From: Adenanthera pavonina
Lineage: Eukaryota > Streptophyta > Magnoliopsida > Fabales > Fabaceae
Direction: 5' to 3'
Assembly: GCA_026686845.1 (NCBI GenBank)
Contig: JAIVEN010000013.1
Span: forward strand, 1,756,001-1,820,000
Length of the DNA: 64,000 bases
Below, one piece after another: positions 1-12,370 of this stretch. Each line of letters starts with the position of its first letter. The stretch's first letter is position 1. The notes below the pieces were generated by a model. It was given only the letters and a program-made list of their open reading frames with translations. It did no database searches and was not told the origin of the DNA. A program made the position numbers and the translations under genes.

Positions 1-528
1 GCAACTTTTGAAAGTTGTCAATTTGATTATATACTGATGTTTATTGTAGTTTATTGCATTTATTAATTACTTTCAAATTGAATTTTAAAAGTCAAATTTA
101 ACTTTAAGGTGATTTTGAAATTGCTATACAATCAAATGTAAATATGTATGATCTCAAATACCTCTATAATTATATGGGCATTTAATTTGTGCAATGTTAT
201 ATATTTATACGTGTAAAGCCATGGTTATATCACTTAATCAAAAAAAGAGATGCTCCATTAATTAAATTAAAGATTTTCCTTTAATTCTCAAAATATCAAA
301 CGTCCTTATTTTTTTTCTATTGTTGATTTTGTATGTAATATGAGATGTAAATTTTCAAAATTTTTCAATTATATACAATATTGGTGTATCTGTTTATATT
401 AGAAAAGATATTTGGGAATCTGTAATAATTTCAGAAGTTGACTAATAGGTAATCATTCCTTTTGTTAGATGATATCCATATTAATTAGATTTATTCTAAT
501 TTAAATGCAAATTGCATTTCATTTCTCC
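1..528. other. AT-rich sequence left of the Helitron
   Basis: No coding region is recognised. A stretch of about 43 bases at 311-353 recurs with a few changes at 647-689, on the other side of the proposed Helitron 5' end. The base composition is strongly AT-rich, as in the other spacers. Confidence 0.5.
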
Positions 529-626
529 TCTACTACTATATATATCATTTACTTTTCTCCATAATCTTATAGTCTGCATATTGCTGTGAAGACACCATTG
601 TTCATCTTGGTATGTTTGTTTGAATG

Positions 627-736
627 GAGTTCATTCATCATCATCTTTTTTTCTATTGTTGATTTTGTATTTAATATTATATGTAAGTTTTGAACTTTGT
701 CCAATTTGATTATATATAGAGTTCATTCATCATCAT
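627..736. repeat. Short direct repeat pair
   Basis: The motif GAGTTCATTCATCATCAT occurs at 627-644 and again at 719-736, each beside similar AT-rich sequence. It looks like a local duplication in the Helitron 5' non-coding part. No function is evident. Confidence 0.6.
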
Positions 737-1024
737 ATTTACTTTTTTTCCTGATAAAAAAGGGACTTTTATGTTTGTCCATTCATTGAATTGATAAATC
801 TGTATACTGATCTATGAATTTCATTTTATTGATAATTGTTTATTAAATGCATTTCATGTTTGTTTAATATTAATTTAATTGATTGTTTAAATTTTCCAAA
901 TATATATAATTGATTTTTAATTAATTTGATTTTGTGGTTTTAGATTTTTCATACCCACACAAATTATTTATATGGTACTTATTGTATATTTTTTCTTCTC
1001 TTTTTATAGTTATCTCAGATTTGC

Positions 1025-1950
1025 ATGATGGAATTGTTTGATAATGGTGTAAACTTGCCTCAAGATTTGATGGTTAAAATTCTTTACTCATTACCTCCTA
1101 CCGACTTAAAGGAAAAACGTTTGGTTTCTAAGAATTGGTCCATTAGTGTTTTTGATAAAGATTTTATCAAGTGTTTGTGCAGAAAGTTAAATAAGTTGGC
1201 CGAATATGGACAGGTACGTAACATTTAATTATAAAAAATTGTACATGATGTCTTTGTTTATATATAGCTATATATAATTATATGCTTAAAATTTTTCAGG
1301 AATCAATTCTGCTAACTCAGGTTACTATAACAAGTATTGATTCCAATCGGGGTTGGTTTTACAATTCGTGTAAGAAATGTTCAATGATGGTTATTCAGCA
1401 TGGTTCTAATTTCTTTTGCCGAAGGTGTTATAGTTATGTTAATTCCATTGTTCCTAGGTAAATCATTTCTCTCACTTTACTATGTATATTTTACTTCTTT
1501 ATATTTATAAAAAAACATATACATGCATTGTAATACGAATCATGATTTCTGTATTATGGTGATAGGTACAATCTTTATTTGCGTGTTATTGATGAAACTG
1601 GTCTTGCTGATTTTATTCTGTTTGATAGTGTTACTCCTAAGATTTTGAAATGTAGTGCTGATGACTTGATTAGATCTATCTACCAGGTAATTGCATATTT
1701 TTCTTACTTAATTTGAACATCATCACAGTATATCATTTATTGATGAATGATTTATATACAATTTATAGATGTAGTCTGAGGTGTTTTTTATATATATTTT
1801 TAGGAGAATGGTGATATTTACTAGATTCCTAATCATATTGCAAGCTTGATTGGAAAGAAATTTGTATTCAAGGTTCGTGTGTCAAAGGTTAATATCTTGG
1901 GATTAACTCCTAAATATTTGGTACAAAAAAGGATACCTTCTACTTATTAA
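1025..1950 (+). pseudogene. F-box / RPA70 C-terminal-like gene in the Helitron
   Basis: Four exons join in phase: 1025-1213, 1300-1457, 1566-1686 and 1804-1950, all with GT-AG introns. Exon 1 encodes an F-box-like segment (LPQDLMVKILYSLPP, then a basic stretch ending in a W at about residue 38). Exons 2-4 encode a fold like the C-terminal OB domain of RPA70: a C-x2-C / C-x12 / C-x2-C zinc ribbon (CKKC and CRRC) followed by PRYNLYLRVIDETG and a hydrophobic strand region. RPA70 domains bind single-stranded DNA, and Helitron-borne copies are thought to assist rolling-circle transposition. F-boxes normally recruit targets to SCF ubiquitin ligases. A TAG at 1822-1824 interrupts the last exon, and the frame stays open beyond it to TAA at 1948-1950. 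The exon 1 linkage rests only on phase and splice signals, so two abutting genes remain possible. Confidence 0.65.
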
Positions 1951-2070
1951 TTAAATTAAAAATTTGACTTCATTTTTGACAATATTAGTAAACAATTGCC
2001 ACATGCACCTACCATCACTTTTTAATTAAATATATCCATAAATTTCGGAGCATATGCCGTCCTTCCTCAT

Positions 2071-2080
2071 CTATATAAAC
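2071..2080 (+). promoter_or_regulatory. Candidate TATA box of the RepHel gene
   Basis: CTATATAAAC lies about 1 kb upstream of the first RepHel coding exon and just after the RPA-like gene. It is the best TATA match in the gap. The intervening 2.1-3.1 kb would then be 5' leader with introns. This is inference from motif and position only. Confidence 0.4.
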
Positions 2081-2782
2081 TACTCAACGTTCTTCATCGA
2101 TTACTTTTACAGTGTGATAGTTTGATTTCTAACATACAAATATTATCTTGTGCAAACATCCTCAAAGGTATTTGTTTATATATTTAGTGAAAGATGTTTC
2201 TTTGGCACTGCTTAAGATATATGGGTCTTTTATGTTTGATTTTTAGATATGGCTGTACGAGTAAGCCCTATCAGATCTAATAATTTGATGTCATATAATT
2301 TATCAATTTTTGACAATTCCTTTTCTACTCACACATTTACAGCTATATACACGTTTTGCCTTAGGCATGTTGCTTTGAACGTGAGAGTACAACTTTTTAT
2401 AAATTTTATACTATATACACATTTTAGATTATATATAGGCTAAGTTTAGTATTCATGAAAGAGGTTTTATCAAAGAGAAAATGAGATAGAAATCTCTGTA
2501 TGATATATTTGGTATACATCATTTGAACTTTATGTGAATAAAAATAGTTTTTTTATATAACCCTTTTCTCCTTTTCATTTCCTTCAAAATTGCTCTATTT
2601 TACCAAACATGACCTAAATGTAAATGTTGGTAATTTTAGACTACCTAGGGAAATAATTTTTGGTGGAATCAAAATGAAAGAAACTAGGATTCTATAGAAT
2701 GAAATTTTATAATCTAATAATAATTGGGTTTCATATGACATAAAAATTATTTAAAATATTGTATAAATGATATATTTGATTA

Positions 2783-2804
2783 GATGATGATGATGATGAT
2801 GATG
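2783..2804. repeat. GAT trinucleotide microsatellite
   Basis: About seven GAT/ATG units in tandem within the Helitron non-coding interval between the RPA-like and RepHel genes. Confidence 0.85.
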
Positions 2805-3107
2805 CATGAATGGAAATATAATGTGAAAAATTAATTATATGGTATTTAATTTTAATATAAAATATGTGTGAATTTATATAAAAAATATATATATATTAAT
2901 CAGTAGTACAGACATTTGATATTCATTGAAATGAATCTTAATTTATTTGCATTATCTATTACATACATCTATCTATTTATATATAGAGCTATTGATTATA
3001 TTTCACAATTTTTTTAATATAGTCCTTTTTAGCATGTCTTAATATGTATTAATTTAAATAGTATTATTTACATAGGTTCTATATATATTCCTTATTTCCT
3101 TTCATAC

Positions 3108-6100
3108 ATGGATTTATCAAATGCCGCTGCTGCACGTAAGGTCAGGAAGGAACTTCTGAAGGAAAAGAGATCCATATGGAATAAGGAGAATTCTTCATGT
3201 ACGATCTATATAATTAATTATTTAAACATTTTTTAATTATTATCTTAAAATTTTTGTTTATTTAATTTTAGTTTTAAGTTGATATGTAGTAAAATATTTA
3301 TATTTGTTACCAATTGTTGTTTTATTGCAGCTAATAGCAGAACAAATCATAAGGCTACTGGTAGCAATGGTAGTTGCAATACTATAAGACTACCCATTAA
3401 TGAATCTCCATTATCTGATATCACAAATGGTGAGTTTTTTATATGCATATTTTTATATTTTCAAATATATATATATAGTTTTCCATCAAACTTAGACACA
3501 CACACATATATATTTATATATTTTTTTCATGAAGTAATCAGCATTGAATGTATTCCTTTCTCAATATTATTTAATGTTTATTTTGAAGTAAAATATTGGT
3601 ATTTACAGCTAGCAATTCTCGCAACCATAAAAAATCTCGTAGGGATGCAGGGCATGTGTTCCATCCTGCAGGAGATGGTAATAGAGATCTAAGACGCATT
3701 GCCTACAATGGTATTTATATGTAAATTTTCTTATAAATATACACACACATATATGTATGATGAATTTGAATATCAAGAAAAATTTATATGATCTTATAAA
3801 TTTGAAGTTTTTTAAGATTATTGTTTTTACTAATCATTCGTAACATTTAGTTTTGATCTTTAAGAATATTAATAGTATTTTTTAACATTGAATTATATAT
3901 CTTCTTTTTTATGGTTTTAGTTTTTTTTCTCGCTACCACTATATTTTAATATACTTACTTAAATACAAAATCCATGTACTCTTCAATTACGTACCCAAAT
4001 TTTAATTTAACTGTGCAAATTTTGATCATGTATCCATTTAATTTCTTTTTTAATATAGTTTTAGTTTTTTACCCTTGCTACCACTATATTTTAATGCACT
4101 TAATTAAATACAAAATCCAAGTATTCATTTTGTATATATTTATATTCCAAACTCTCCTATTATTCATTCAAAGACATTAGATGGTCAGTCTTCTTCTCAG
4201 TTGACGCAACTAGATAAAGGTAATTCATCAACAACTAATGTATATTAAAATGATTTTTAGTTCATTATTCCTTAGCTTTCAAAGTAATGCTTGATTTTAT
4301 TAATGTTCCATCATACAGGAAACAATTTTAATGACTCAACTTATAAAGAAGAAGGTATCATACTAAAATTTATATTGAATTTTTTTATTGTTGAATTCAT
4401 GTTTATTATACAGAGATATGAATAATACTATTGGAATGGATTTTATATATTTTAATATTGTATTCAATGTAGAATATTGGGACTTTGGCGATCCTGTATA
4501 TACATGTCAGTATTGTCATGCATATATGTGGTATGAAGAAAGATTAAGAAAGAATGTTGCATCAAGGAGACCTAAATTTGGACAATGTTGTCTTCAAGGG
4601 AAAATCAAATTGCCTGTGCCTCCTGATCTGCCTATTTCACTATATACATTATTACATGGTTCTGATCAACGAAGTAAACATTTCAAGCAAAATGTTAGAA
4701 TGTACAACTTGATGTTCGCATTTACATCCATGGGAGGTAGAGTGGATAAAGACATCAATAATAGTCGAGGACCATATGTTTATAGAATGAGTGGTCAGAA
4801 CATTCACTTAATTGGCAGCTTACTTCCGATCAATGGTTCAACTCCTAAATTTGCACAATTGTATATTTATGATACTGAGAATGAAGTATCAAATAGGATG
4901 GCTGCGATTGGGTAGGTTGAGTTGAGTATTTTATATCTATTTTGTTTGAATTTTAGTATTGTTTATTTATTTGATTTAATAATATAAAGTAATATCAATA
5001 TATTTTTCTTCTTGTGACAGACGACCTACTGAAGGACATACTTATGATGATGAGATTATTCAGATATTGAAGGATATGTTAGATTGTAATAATCCACTTG
5101 TGCAGACTTTTAGATTGGCAAGAGATATTGTAACAGTTAATAACATGCAGGAGTTAAAGATAAGGCTTTTGTACAAGCGTGGTGATGATAGGAGATACAA
5201 CTTACCGACAAATTCTACTGAGGTTGCCGCATTAATTGTCGGAGACATTGGTGATACTGATGAAGGCCGAGATATTATTGTTCAATATAAGACAGGTTTG
5301 TTGCAACGAATTTCGGAAACTCATCAATTGTATCTTCCACTACAATATCCATTACTATTCCCTTTTGGGGTGGGAGGATATATCAATGATATTCCACACA
5401 ATGAGGAGCGAATGGAAGGTACTTCGAAGAGAAGCAAAGTAACACATAGAGAGTACTTTGCTTATAAGATACATGAAAGGCAAATTGATTCCTCCATCCT
5501 TTATTTTGGCAAGTTATTTCAGCAGTTTCTGGTTGATGGATATACTATGATAGAAGCAGAAAGGCTTTCATATATAAGAAACAATCAAAAGCATTTAAGA
5601 GCAGAAATATACAGTGGTCTAGCTGATGCTATTCTTAGGGGTGAGACTAATCCATCGGCTATGGGAAAGAGAGTTATCTTACCATCATCATTTGTTGGTG
5701 GTGCTCGGTATACTATTCAGAATTATCAGGATGCTATGGCTATTTGTAGATGGGCTGGATGTCCAGATCTTTTTATTACATTTACCTGTAATCCCAAATG
5801 GCCTGAAGTTGATAGATTCTTGGAAGAGCGAAATCTTAAGCCAGAAGATCGTGCTGAAATTGCATGTAGAGTTTTCCATATGAAGCTTGATAGGATGATA
5901 AAGGACATTCGAATGAATAATATCTTTGGTAAAGTTAGAGCAAGTAAATGACTTAATCTCTTATTCAATTGCAAGTTTGTATTATATCTTCTTTTCATTA
6001 ATATCTTATTCAATTGCAAGTTTGCATTATATCTTTTCATTTCAAATAGTATGAATTTATTGTAACATTTTTTTTGTAGTTATATATACTATTGAATTCC

Positions 6101-9071
6101 AGAAACGAGGACTACCGCATGCTCATATATTGGTCTTCTTGTGTGAACAACATAAAATTCCTACTCCAAGGGAGATAGATAGAGTTATATCTGCAGAAAT
6201 TCCTGACAAGGAGAAGAAACCCAAATTATATGATGCAGTAAGTAATTTCATGATGCACTGTCCTTGTGGATTGTGCAATCCAAATTCACCATGTATGGTT
6301 GATGGAAATTGTTCCAAATATTATCCCAAAGAATTCAACTCAACTACTGTCATTAATGAAAAGGGATATGCTATATACAAGAGACCAAAGAATGGTCGTT
6401 TTGTAATGAAGAATGGTGTTCCACTTGATAATCGACATGTAATTCCATACAATCCTTTTTTATTATTGAGGTATAATGCACACATTAATGTTGAGAGACC
6501 TAATCAGGCTAAATCAATCAAATACCTCTTCAAGTATGTCAACAAGGGATATGATAGAATAACAGTGGCATTCTTTTGCAACACAAGTGGTTCAAGTGAT
6601 GATAATGTTCGTGATGAAATTAAGATGTTTTATGATTGTAGGTATCTATCTCCATGCGAAGCTGTATGGAGAATTCTATCATTTGAAATAAATTATAGGG
6701 ATCCATCAGTTGAGAGACTACCATTTCATTTACCAAATGAAAAGACGGTAGTATTTGGAGAAGAACAATCTTTACAATCTGTATTGGATAATAATAAAGA
6801 TAGCCCTTCTATGTTTGAAGCATGGTTTTTAACTAATTCTAAATACAAAGAAGCAAGGAGCTTAACATATGCTGAATTCCCTTCTCATTATGTTTATAAG
6901 AAAAAATTGCATGAATGGAGGCCTAGACAATTTGGCTTCTCTATTGGAAGGCTCTATTTTGCTCCACCTGGTTCTGGTGAAAGATATTACATGCGATTGA
7001 TGCTAAATGTAGTAAAAGGTGCTACTTGCTATGAAGATTTGAGAACTGTTGATGGCATTTGTTATCCTACATACAGAGATGCTTGCTTTACTCTTGGATT
7101 GTTAGATGATGACAAAGAGTATGTTGATGGTATCATGTAAGCAAGTAATTGGGCATCATCTAAATACCTTAGTCACCTATTTTGCACTTTACTTTTATGC
7201 AATGCTATTTCACAGCCTGAGGTTGTGTGGGATAAAGTATGGAGGGTTATGTCAGATGACATCCTTTATATGCAAAGAAATATTACTGGTCATGAAGGTA
7301 CGTAATTTTTAGTATAACTTTTTTTGTTTTCAATTATGTCCTATATTAATAACTTTTTTTTTCAATTATATCCTATATTAATTGATTTACATTCACAACA
7401 AATGCAGGTTTATGTCTTTCAGATTCAGAATTGTGCAATTTTATGTTAATTGAGATAGAAAAGCTACTGCAATCTAATGGTAGAAGTTTATCTCAGTTTC
7501 AATCTATGCCCTATCCAGTAATGGATGTTGTGAATGTTGGTACCAACAGGTTGATTTGGCAAGAATTAAATTATGACAAGTCTGAGTTAGCTACCAAGTT
7601 TTTTGAATTAATTAGCACACTGACATGTGAACAAATGAAAGTATATGATCAAGTCATTAGTGCAGTCGAATCTGGTAAAGGTGGTGTTTTTTTTGTTTAT
7701 GGTTATGGTGGTACTGGAAAGACTTACATATGGAACACTTTGTCTGCATCATTAAGATCACAAGGTAGAATTGTATTGAATGTTGCATCAAGTGGTATAG
7801 CTGCATTGCTTTTGCCCGGAGGACGGACATCTCATTCATAATTTTGCATACCCCTGTCAGTTAATGAAGATTCAGTTTGCAACATAAAATAAGGCAGCCA
7901 TCTTGCTGAATTACTGGTCCATACTTCACTAATTATATGGGATGAGGCTCCAATGGCACACAAGCATTGTTTTGAAGCTCTGGATAGAAGCCTTCGAGAT
8001 ATAATGAAGCTTCATAATCCAGCTGCTTATAATATGACATTTGGAGGGAAGGTTGTTGTGTTGGGTGGAGATTTTCGCCAAATTCTACCTGTTGTTCCAA
8101 AAGGTACACGTGAAGATATAGTTTTTGCAACTATTAATTCCTCATATATCTGGAATCATTGCAAGGTCCTGATTTTGACCAAAAATATGAGGTTGTTGTC
8201 CTCAAACACATCAGAAATGAATAAAGAAATCAAGAACTTTGCAGATTGGATTATTTCAATTGGGGATGGAACTCATGTTCCAATGAATGAAGGAGATGCT
8301 GACATCACCATTCCAAGAGATTTGTTATTGTTTGCTTCCGATGACCCTATAAAGGTAATTGTTGAATCCACATATCCTAATCTTATTCATAATCTAAATG
8401 ACATTGCATATTTTAGAGATAGAGCCATATTGGCTCCTACTTTGCATGTCGTGGATGAGGTGAATAATTACATGCTATCTATGATTCCTGGTGAAGAAGT
8501 AGTATACTTAAGTTCGGATAATATATCCAAACAAGATGGGAATGTTAATTCAATGGATGATCTCCATTCAGTTGAATTTCTAAATAGCATATCTATGTCT
8601 GGTATTCCAAATCATGAATTACGGCTAAAGGTAGGTGTACCGATTATTTTGATGAGAAATATTGATAAATCTATGGGGTTATGCAATGGAACACGTTTTA
8701 TTGTCACACAGACTTTAAAATATGTGATTGAAGCACAAGTAATGTCAGGAATTTCTGTTGGAGAAAAAGTATTCATCCCCAGGATTTCAATTACACCATC
8801 TGACTCAAGACTGCCATTCACATTATGTAGGAGGCAATTTCCTATAATGTTATCATTTGCCATGACAATTAACAAGAGCCAAGGTCAGAGTCTATCTAAT
8901 GTTGGACTATATTTGCCAAGACCAGTTTTTACTCATGGTCAGCTATATGTTGCTGTATCTCGTGTGCGTAGTAGGCAGGGATTGAAAATTTTGATCCTTG
9001 ATTCTGATGGCAAGATATCGGACACAACTTCTAATGTTATTTATGGAGAAGTTTTCAACAATTTAGTTTAA
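3108..9071 (+). pseudogene. Helitron RepHel (HUH replicase + PIF1-like helicase)
   Basis: Exons reconstructed with consistent phase: 3108-3198, 3331-3429, 3609-3710, 4181-4219, 4319-4354, 4473-4912, 5031-5943, 6080-about 7298, and about 7408-9071. The short basic N-terminal exons resemble those of other plant Helitron proteins (SPLSDITN motif). The Helitron-like N domain covers 4473-5943. The HUH motif reads GLPHAHILVF near 6110-6140. The helicase part has Walker A GYGGTGKT near 7705, Walker B IIWDEAP near 7935-7955 and the C-terminal TINKSQGQSL and VAVSRV motifs near 8860-8960. Role: nicks and joins DNA ends and unwinds the element during rolling-circle transposition. Three in-frame TAA codons (7138-7140, 7839-7841, 7890-7892) break it, while the frame continues between them, so decay is recent or mild. 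Confidence 0.85.
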
Positions 9072-9301
9072 TAAATCTTAATGTTGTTGATAATGTCATT
9101 TTGTGGATATTGATGTTTTAATTTGTTGTTCATTTTAAAATATGTTGTTTTTGCAATAATATTGAATGTTGATGTGATTTTCTTTTTAATTGGCTTACCA
9201 AAAAAACAAGTTATATAATATTAGAATTAAGTCATGATACCAAATGTGTTTATATTATTATTAAATATATATTATTTTTTAGTTATGATAAACTGAATAA
9301 T

Positions 9302-9328
9302 CCGTGCATCGCACGGGTGCAGCACTGG
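9302..9328 (+). other. Helitron 3' terminal hairpin and CTGG end
   Basis: A perfect 6-bp stem (CCGTGC 9302-9307 with GCACGG 9311-9316, loop 9308-9310) lies just before the CTGG terminus at 9325-9328, followed by T. This is the standard Helitron termination signal, and the hairpin sequence resembles those of other plant Helitrons. Confidence 0.85.
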
Positions 9329-9329
9329 T

Positions 9330-10080
9330 TATAACTCAAAATTAACGTACTAAAGGGAAACTTTTAAGAAATTAAAAGCATCCCTTTAATAAATGAAATA
9401 AAATATTTTTATTTAAAAAAATAAAATTAATAATATTCATTTTTGACAGATCAAAAGCTTTATTTAACTACTTTTTTGTGTCAAATAATCCAAATACTAT
9501 CGATTAATCTTGATTTGAGTTAAATCATGCCATCGTAAATTTTTTTTCATTTATAACACCTAAATTTGAAGTCTTATTTAAATGGTATTGAGTCTATTAT
9601 CACTCAATTTCACCAATTTATTAAAACAAAAAGAGAGAGAGAATAGTTCCTCTAATCCTAAACATAGAGTCTTTTATCTTATTTCTAAATATATGATCTT
9701 TTTTAAAATATGAGATAATATTTATTATGTATTATAAAAAATAAATCTATTCAATTAATAGAGAAAGAAACAAAAAAAAATTAATAAGAGTAATTTAAAA
9801 AAAAATTATAATTTTTAAAAAATTTAAAATAATTAATTAATTTTAATTCTTATTCTTAATTTATACTATTCAATTACTAAAATTATAGAGTTTTCTATTA
9901 AAGAGAGGCATTATAAGATTTGAACTTTTCAGTTTTTTTTTGGGTGAGAAGTCAGTTTTGTTTTTATTTTCATATGAAAACGTTTCAGTTTTGAGAATTT
10001 TTTTTTTTTACCAACAGTTTTGAGAAATCAACTCCATATGATTGTTTTCTTTTTTTGGGGCAAAAGAATGATTGGGTTAC
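9330..10080. other. AT-rich spacer
   Basis: No gene seen. It contains the Stowaway-like remnant listed separately and homopolymer A and T runs. Confidence 0.6.
9645..9908. mobile_element. Stowaway-like MITE, degenerate
   Basis: The order of motifs (an AGTCTTTTATCTTA-like start, ATAATATTTATTATG, GAGAAAGAAA, TTAATTTTAATTCTTATTC) matches the two clearer Stowaway-like copies at 49.7-50.2 kb. Terminal inverted repeats have decayed, so the edges are approximate. Confidence 0.5.
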
Positions 10081-10084
10081 TTAC

Positions 10085-10345
10085 GAGAATGCAATTTCTA
10101 GCAGCGTTAATCACGCCTCCTTTTGAGGTTAATTTGTAGATCGTTCCCGCTAGGATCTGTTTTTGTAATGTAAGCATTGTGATGATCACGCCCGGCGCGA
10201 AGGACGGTTTGACGAGTGCTACATCCGACGGCCACGTTTACCGAATGGGTTTGGATCGGATGGTGAGGATAGATTTTAGTGTTTTCGTTGACTTTTAAAT
10301 AAGCGCTCAGAACGTGGCCGTCAAACTTTTGAGGTTGGAGCCAAA
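10085..10345. other. GC-richer island with a 12-bp inverted repeat
   Basis: About 260 bases that are clearly less AT-rich than the surroundings. GACGGCCACGTT (10227-10238) and its exact reverse complement AACGTGGCCGTC (10311-10322) face each other across 72 bases. Each arm contains an ACGT core of the kind bound by plant bZIP factors. It could be an orphaned promoter, a fold-back element or the end of an old transposon. No coding region goes with it. Confidence 0.6.
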
Positions 10346-12119
10346 ATTATGTGTCCTGAAGCTCGTATTTTTATGTAATTAAAATTTTATTCTTACGGAA
10401 AGCATATACTCCTCTAAATACAGATTTTCATTTGGTCGTATATTTAGAAGAACAAGACAAACGTGGAATGAAATCAAATTAAATTATTATTTTACAGTAA
10501 TTTTTTCCTCTCGGAACAATATTTGTTCATCAATATTTTTTGGCAATTTTAATCATTAACCCATTGGCCATCGCTACCCATGGGAGTAAATTTTAAATAT
10601 GAATTTTATTACTTTTACAGAAATAGTAACAATGATTTGATTTGATTTGCTTTAATTATATTTTTGTGGTACAAATCTATCATATATCTATGTTTTTAGA
10701 TCTATTTATATATATAATATAAATATAAAAAATTACACTATTTATAAATAATGAATAACTTATTCCTCAAAAAAAAAAACAACTTATCAATTATATATAT
10801 ATATATATATATATGAGATCCTACCTACAGTTTCATCCTTATCTATAGTGCTTCCTATCACCATTTTTTGATTTTTTTTTTATCCCAAATTCGTGTAACG
10901 CATGGCATTCCACATCGAGTCATACCATAGAATTTGGAGTAACGAACGACCTCACAATTTCAAAAACAAATGGGAAAATTGGGGAATGGGAAAAAAAACT
11001 TATTTAAAAAATGGGACTAAAGTTCATTATTTTGGGGTAAGAATAGAATATTTTTAACTTATAATATATTTTTTAAAATAAAATTAATTTGATACCAAAA
11101 ACTAAATATCTTTTTTTTTTTTCCAAAATCCAATTTTCCCAAAACAAAAGCTGGTTAAATGGTGGTTAAGGAAGATAGAGATTAAAGAGGTAAAAAAGGT
11201 CTAAAATGGGATGGTGATTATCTTTGCTAGGTGTAGATTGGAGGAAAGTCATTTGCTAAATCATTTTGTTTAATTTCTAATATATGTCTGAGAGTTTTAT
11301 TTTGGATGAAATGGACTGGAGATGGATGATTAATGGACCTTGACTATTATCTAAAAGAATTTTTATAAAGGAGTAATAAGATAAGTGATGGCCTTTCAAA
11401 CTATCATTAATTATCATAAACTTAATTTTTTTTGTCCCCTAAATTAATGATCAATAATGGAATGACCTAAGATTAATATTATAATTATAAAATTATCCCC
11501 ATCCCTATATAAATATGTATCACACCTCTTACCTTTCTCTCGTTTCCACATTAACATCTCTCAGTTCACTCTCTCCATTATATCATACTTGCTTTCTATT
11601 CTCTATATTATGTTAAATTTTTTCCCCTGGTATCTATTTTATACATAATCTAATTTCTTTTTTCAACTCAAACTACTTTATCTTTTAATTAATGTATATT
11701 TACAAATTCACTTGACAGTGAATTTTTTTATATAAATATTTGATTATAACTTAAAAATAAATTTATTTTTTTCTTAAACTAATAACCACTATTTCTTTGA
11801 TCTAAATTAATTCAAAAGTAATATTAAAATAAAAATGTTATAATCCATTTGTTCTGTTTATTTTATAGTAACTCTTAATCAATTGTCAAATAAAACCATT
11901 TGTTTTCTCTATGAAACTTCTAACCAATGGAACATTATGTTTCATTCTACTCCACTCCATTTCATTCCACACCATTCTATTAATAATTGTTTCATTTCAT
12001 TGTGTCCTAAATTCCCAAGGTACCCAAAGTGTCGTGCTAGCCTTTCTTTCCCAGAAAAATAGAATGATAATTAGCTTTTTCTTTGTATAAATATAATTAT
12101 AATGTTGATTCTATTATAA
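10346..12119. other. AT-rich spacer
   Basis: No gene recognised. It includes an AT dinucleotide run at 10792-10814 and, near 11925-12010, a segment (CATTCTACTCCACTCCATTT and neighbours) resembling the reverse complement of the end of the MITE at 48.28 kb, suggesting a second degenerate copy of that family. Confidence 0.5.
10792..10814. repeat. AT microsatellite
   Basis: Uninterrupted alternating T and A, 23 bases. Confidence 0.9.
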
Positions 12120-12370
12120 ATATTATGAATGTCTATCTACAATATTCTCTACCTGAGCTTGAGGCTGAGTCATTATTTTTTTATTTAATTAATTAAAGGA
12201 TTATTATTCTTTTTAGGATTAGGACTCTTATATAAATATCTTCTTATGGCTGAATAATAGATATTTTACTTTTAACTTTTCATATTTTCTTCTTTCTCCA
12301 ATTCTCTATATTCTCTACTTCTCTCTCTTTCAAATTCTCTCTATTCTATATTTTATTTTCATAATACGTT
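12120..12370 (+). repeat. Copia 5' LTR
   Basis: Shares a long colinear similarity with 17910-18170, including TTAATTAATTAAAG, a TATAAATA box, the AATAATAGA.ATTTTACTTTT block and pyrimidine-rich TCTCT tracts. Exact ends are uncertain by some tens of bases. Confidence 0.7.

Larger units (their letters stand above)
529..9328 (+). mobile_element. Autonomous-type Helitron, decayed
   Basis: Rolling-circle (Helitron) DNA transposon of about 8.8 kb. Seen: a RepHel coding region with an HUH replicase motif and a PIF1-like helicase, an upstream RPA-like gene (a common passenger of plant Helitrons), and a right terminus with a GC-rich hairpin (9302-9316) followed 9 bases later by CTGG (9325-9328) and a flanking T, matching the CTRR-T rule. 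The left end is less sure. The run starting TCTACTACTATATATA at 529 resembles plant Helitron 5' ends, but the preceding base is C rather than the expected host A. Both genes carry nonsense codons, so this copy cannot make its own full-length transposase without readthrough. Confidence 0.8.

Noticed and set aside
2249..2443. Open frame of 64 codons in the Helitron
   Set aside because: AT-biased composition, no family resemblance, and it falls in the likely 5' leader of RepHel.
3279..4180. Open frames of 137 and 68 codons between RepHel N-terminal exons
   Set aside because: They read through introns; only the parts at 3331-3429 and 3609-3710 are coding, in the exon frame.
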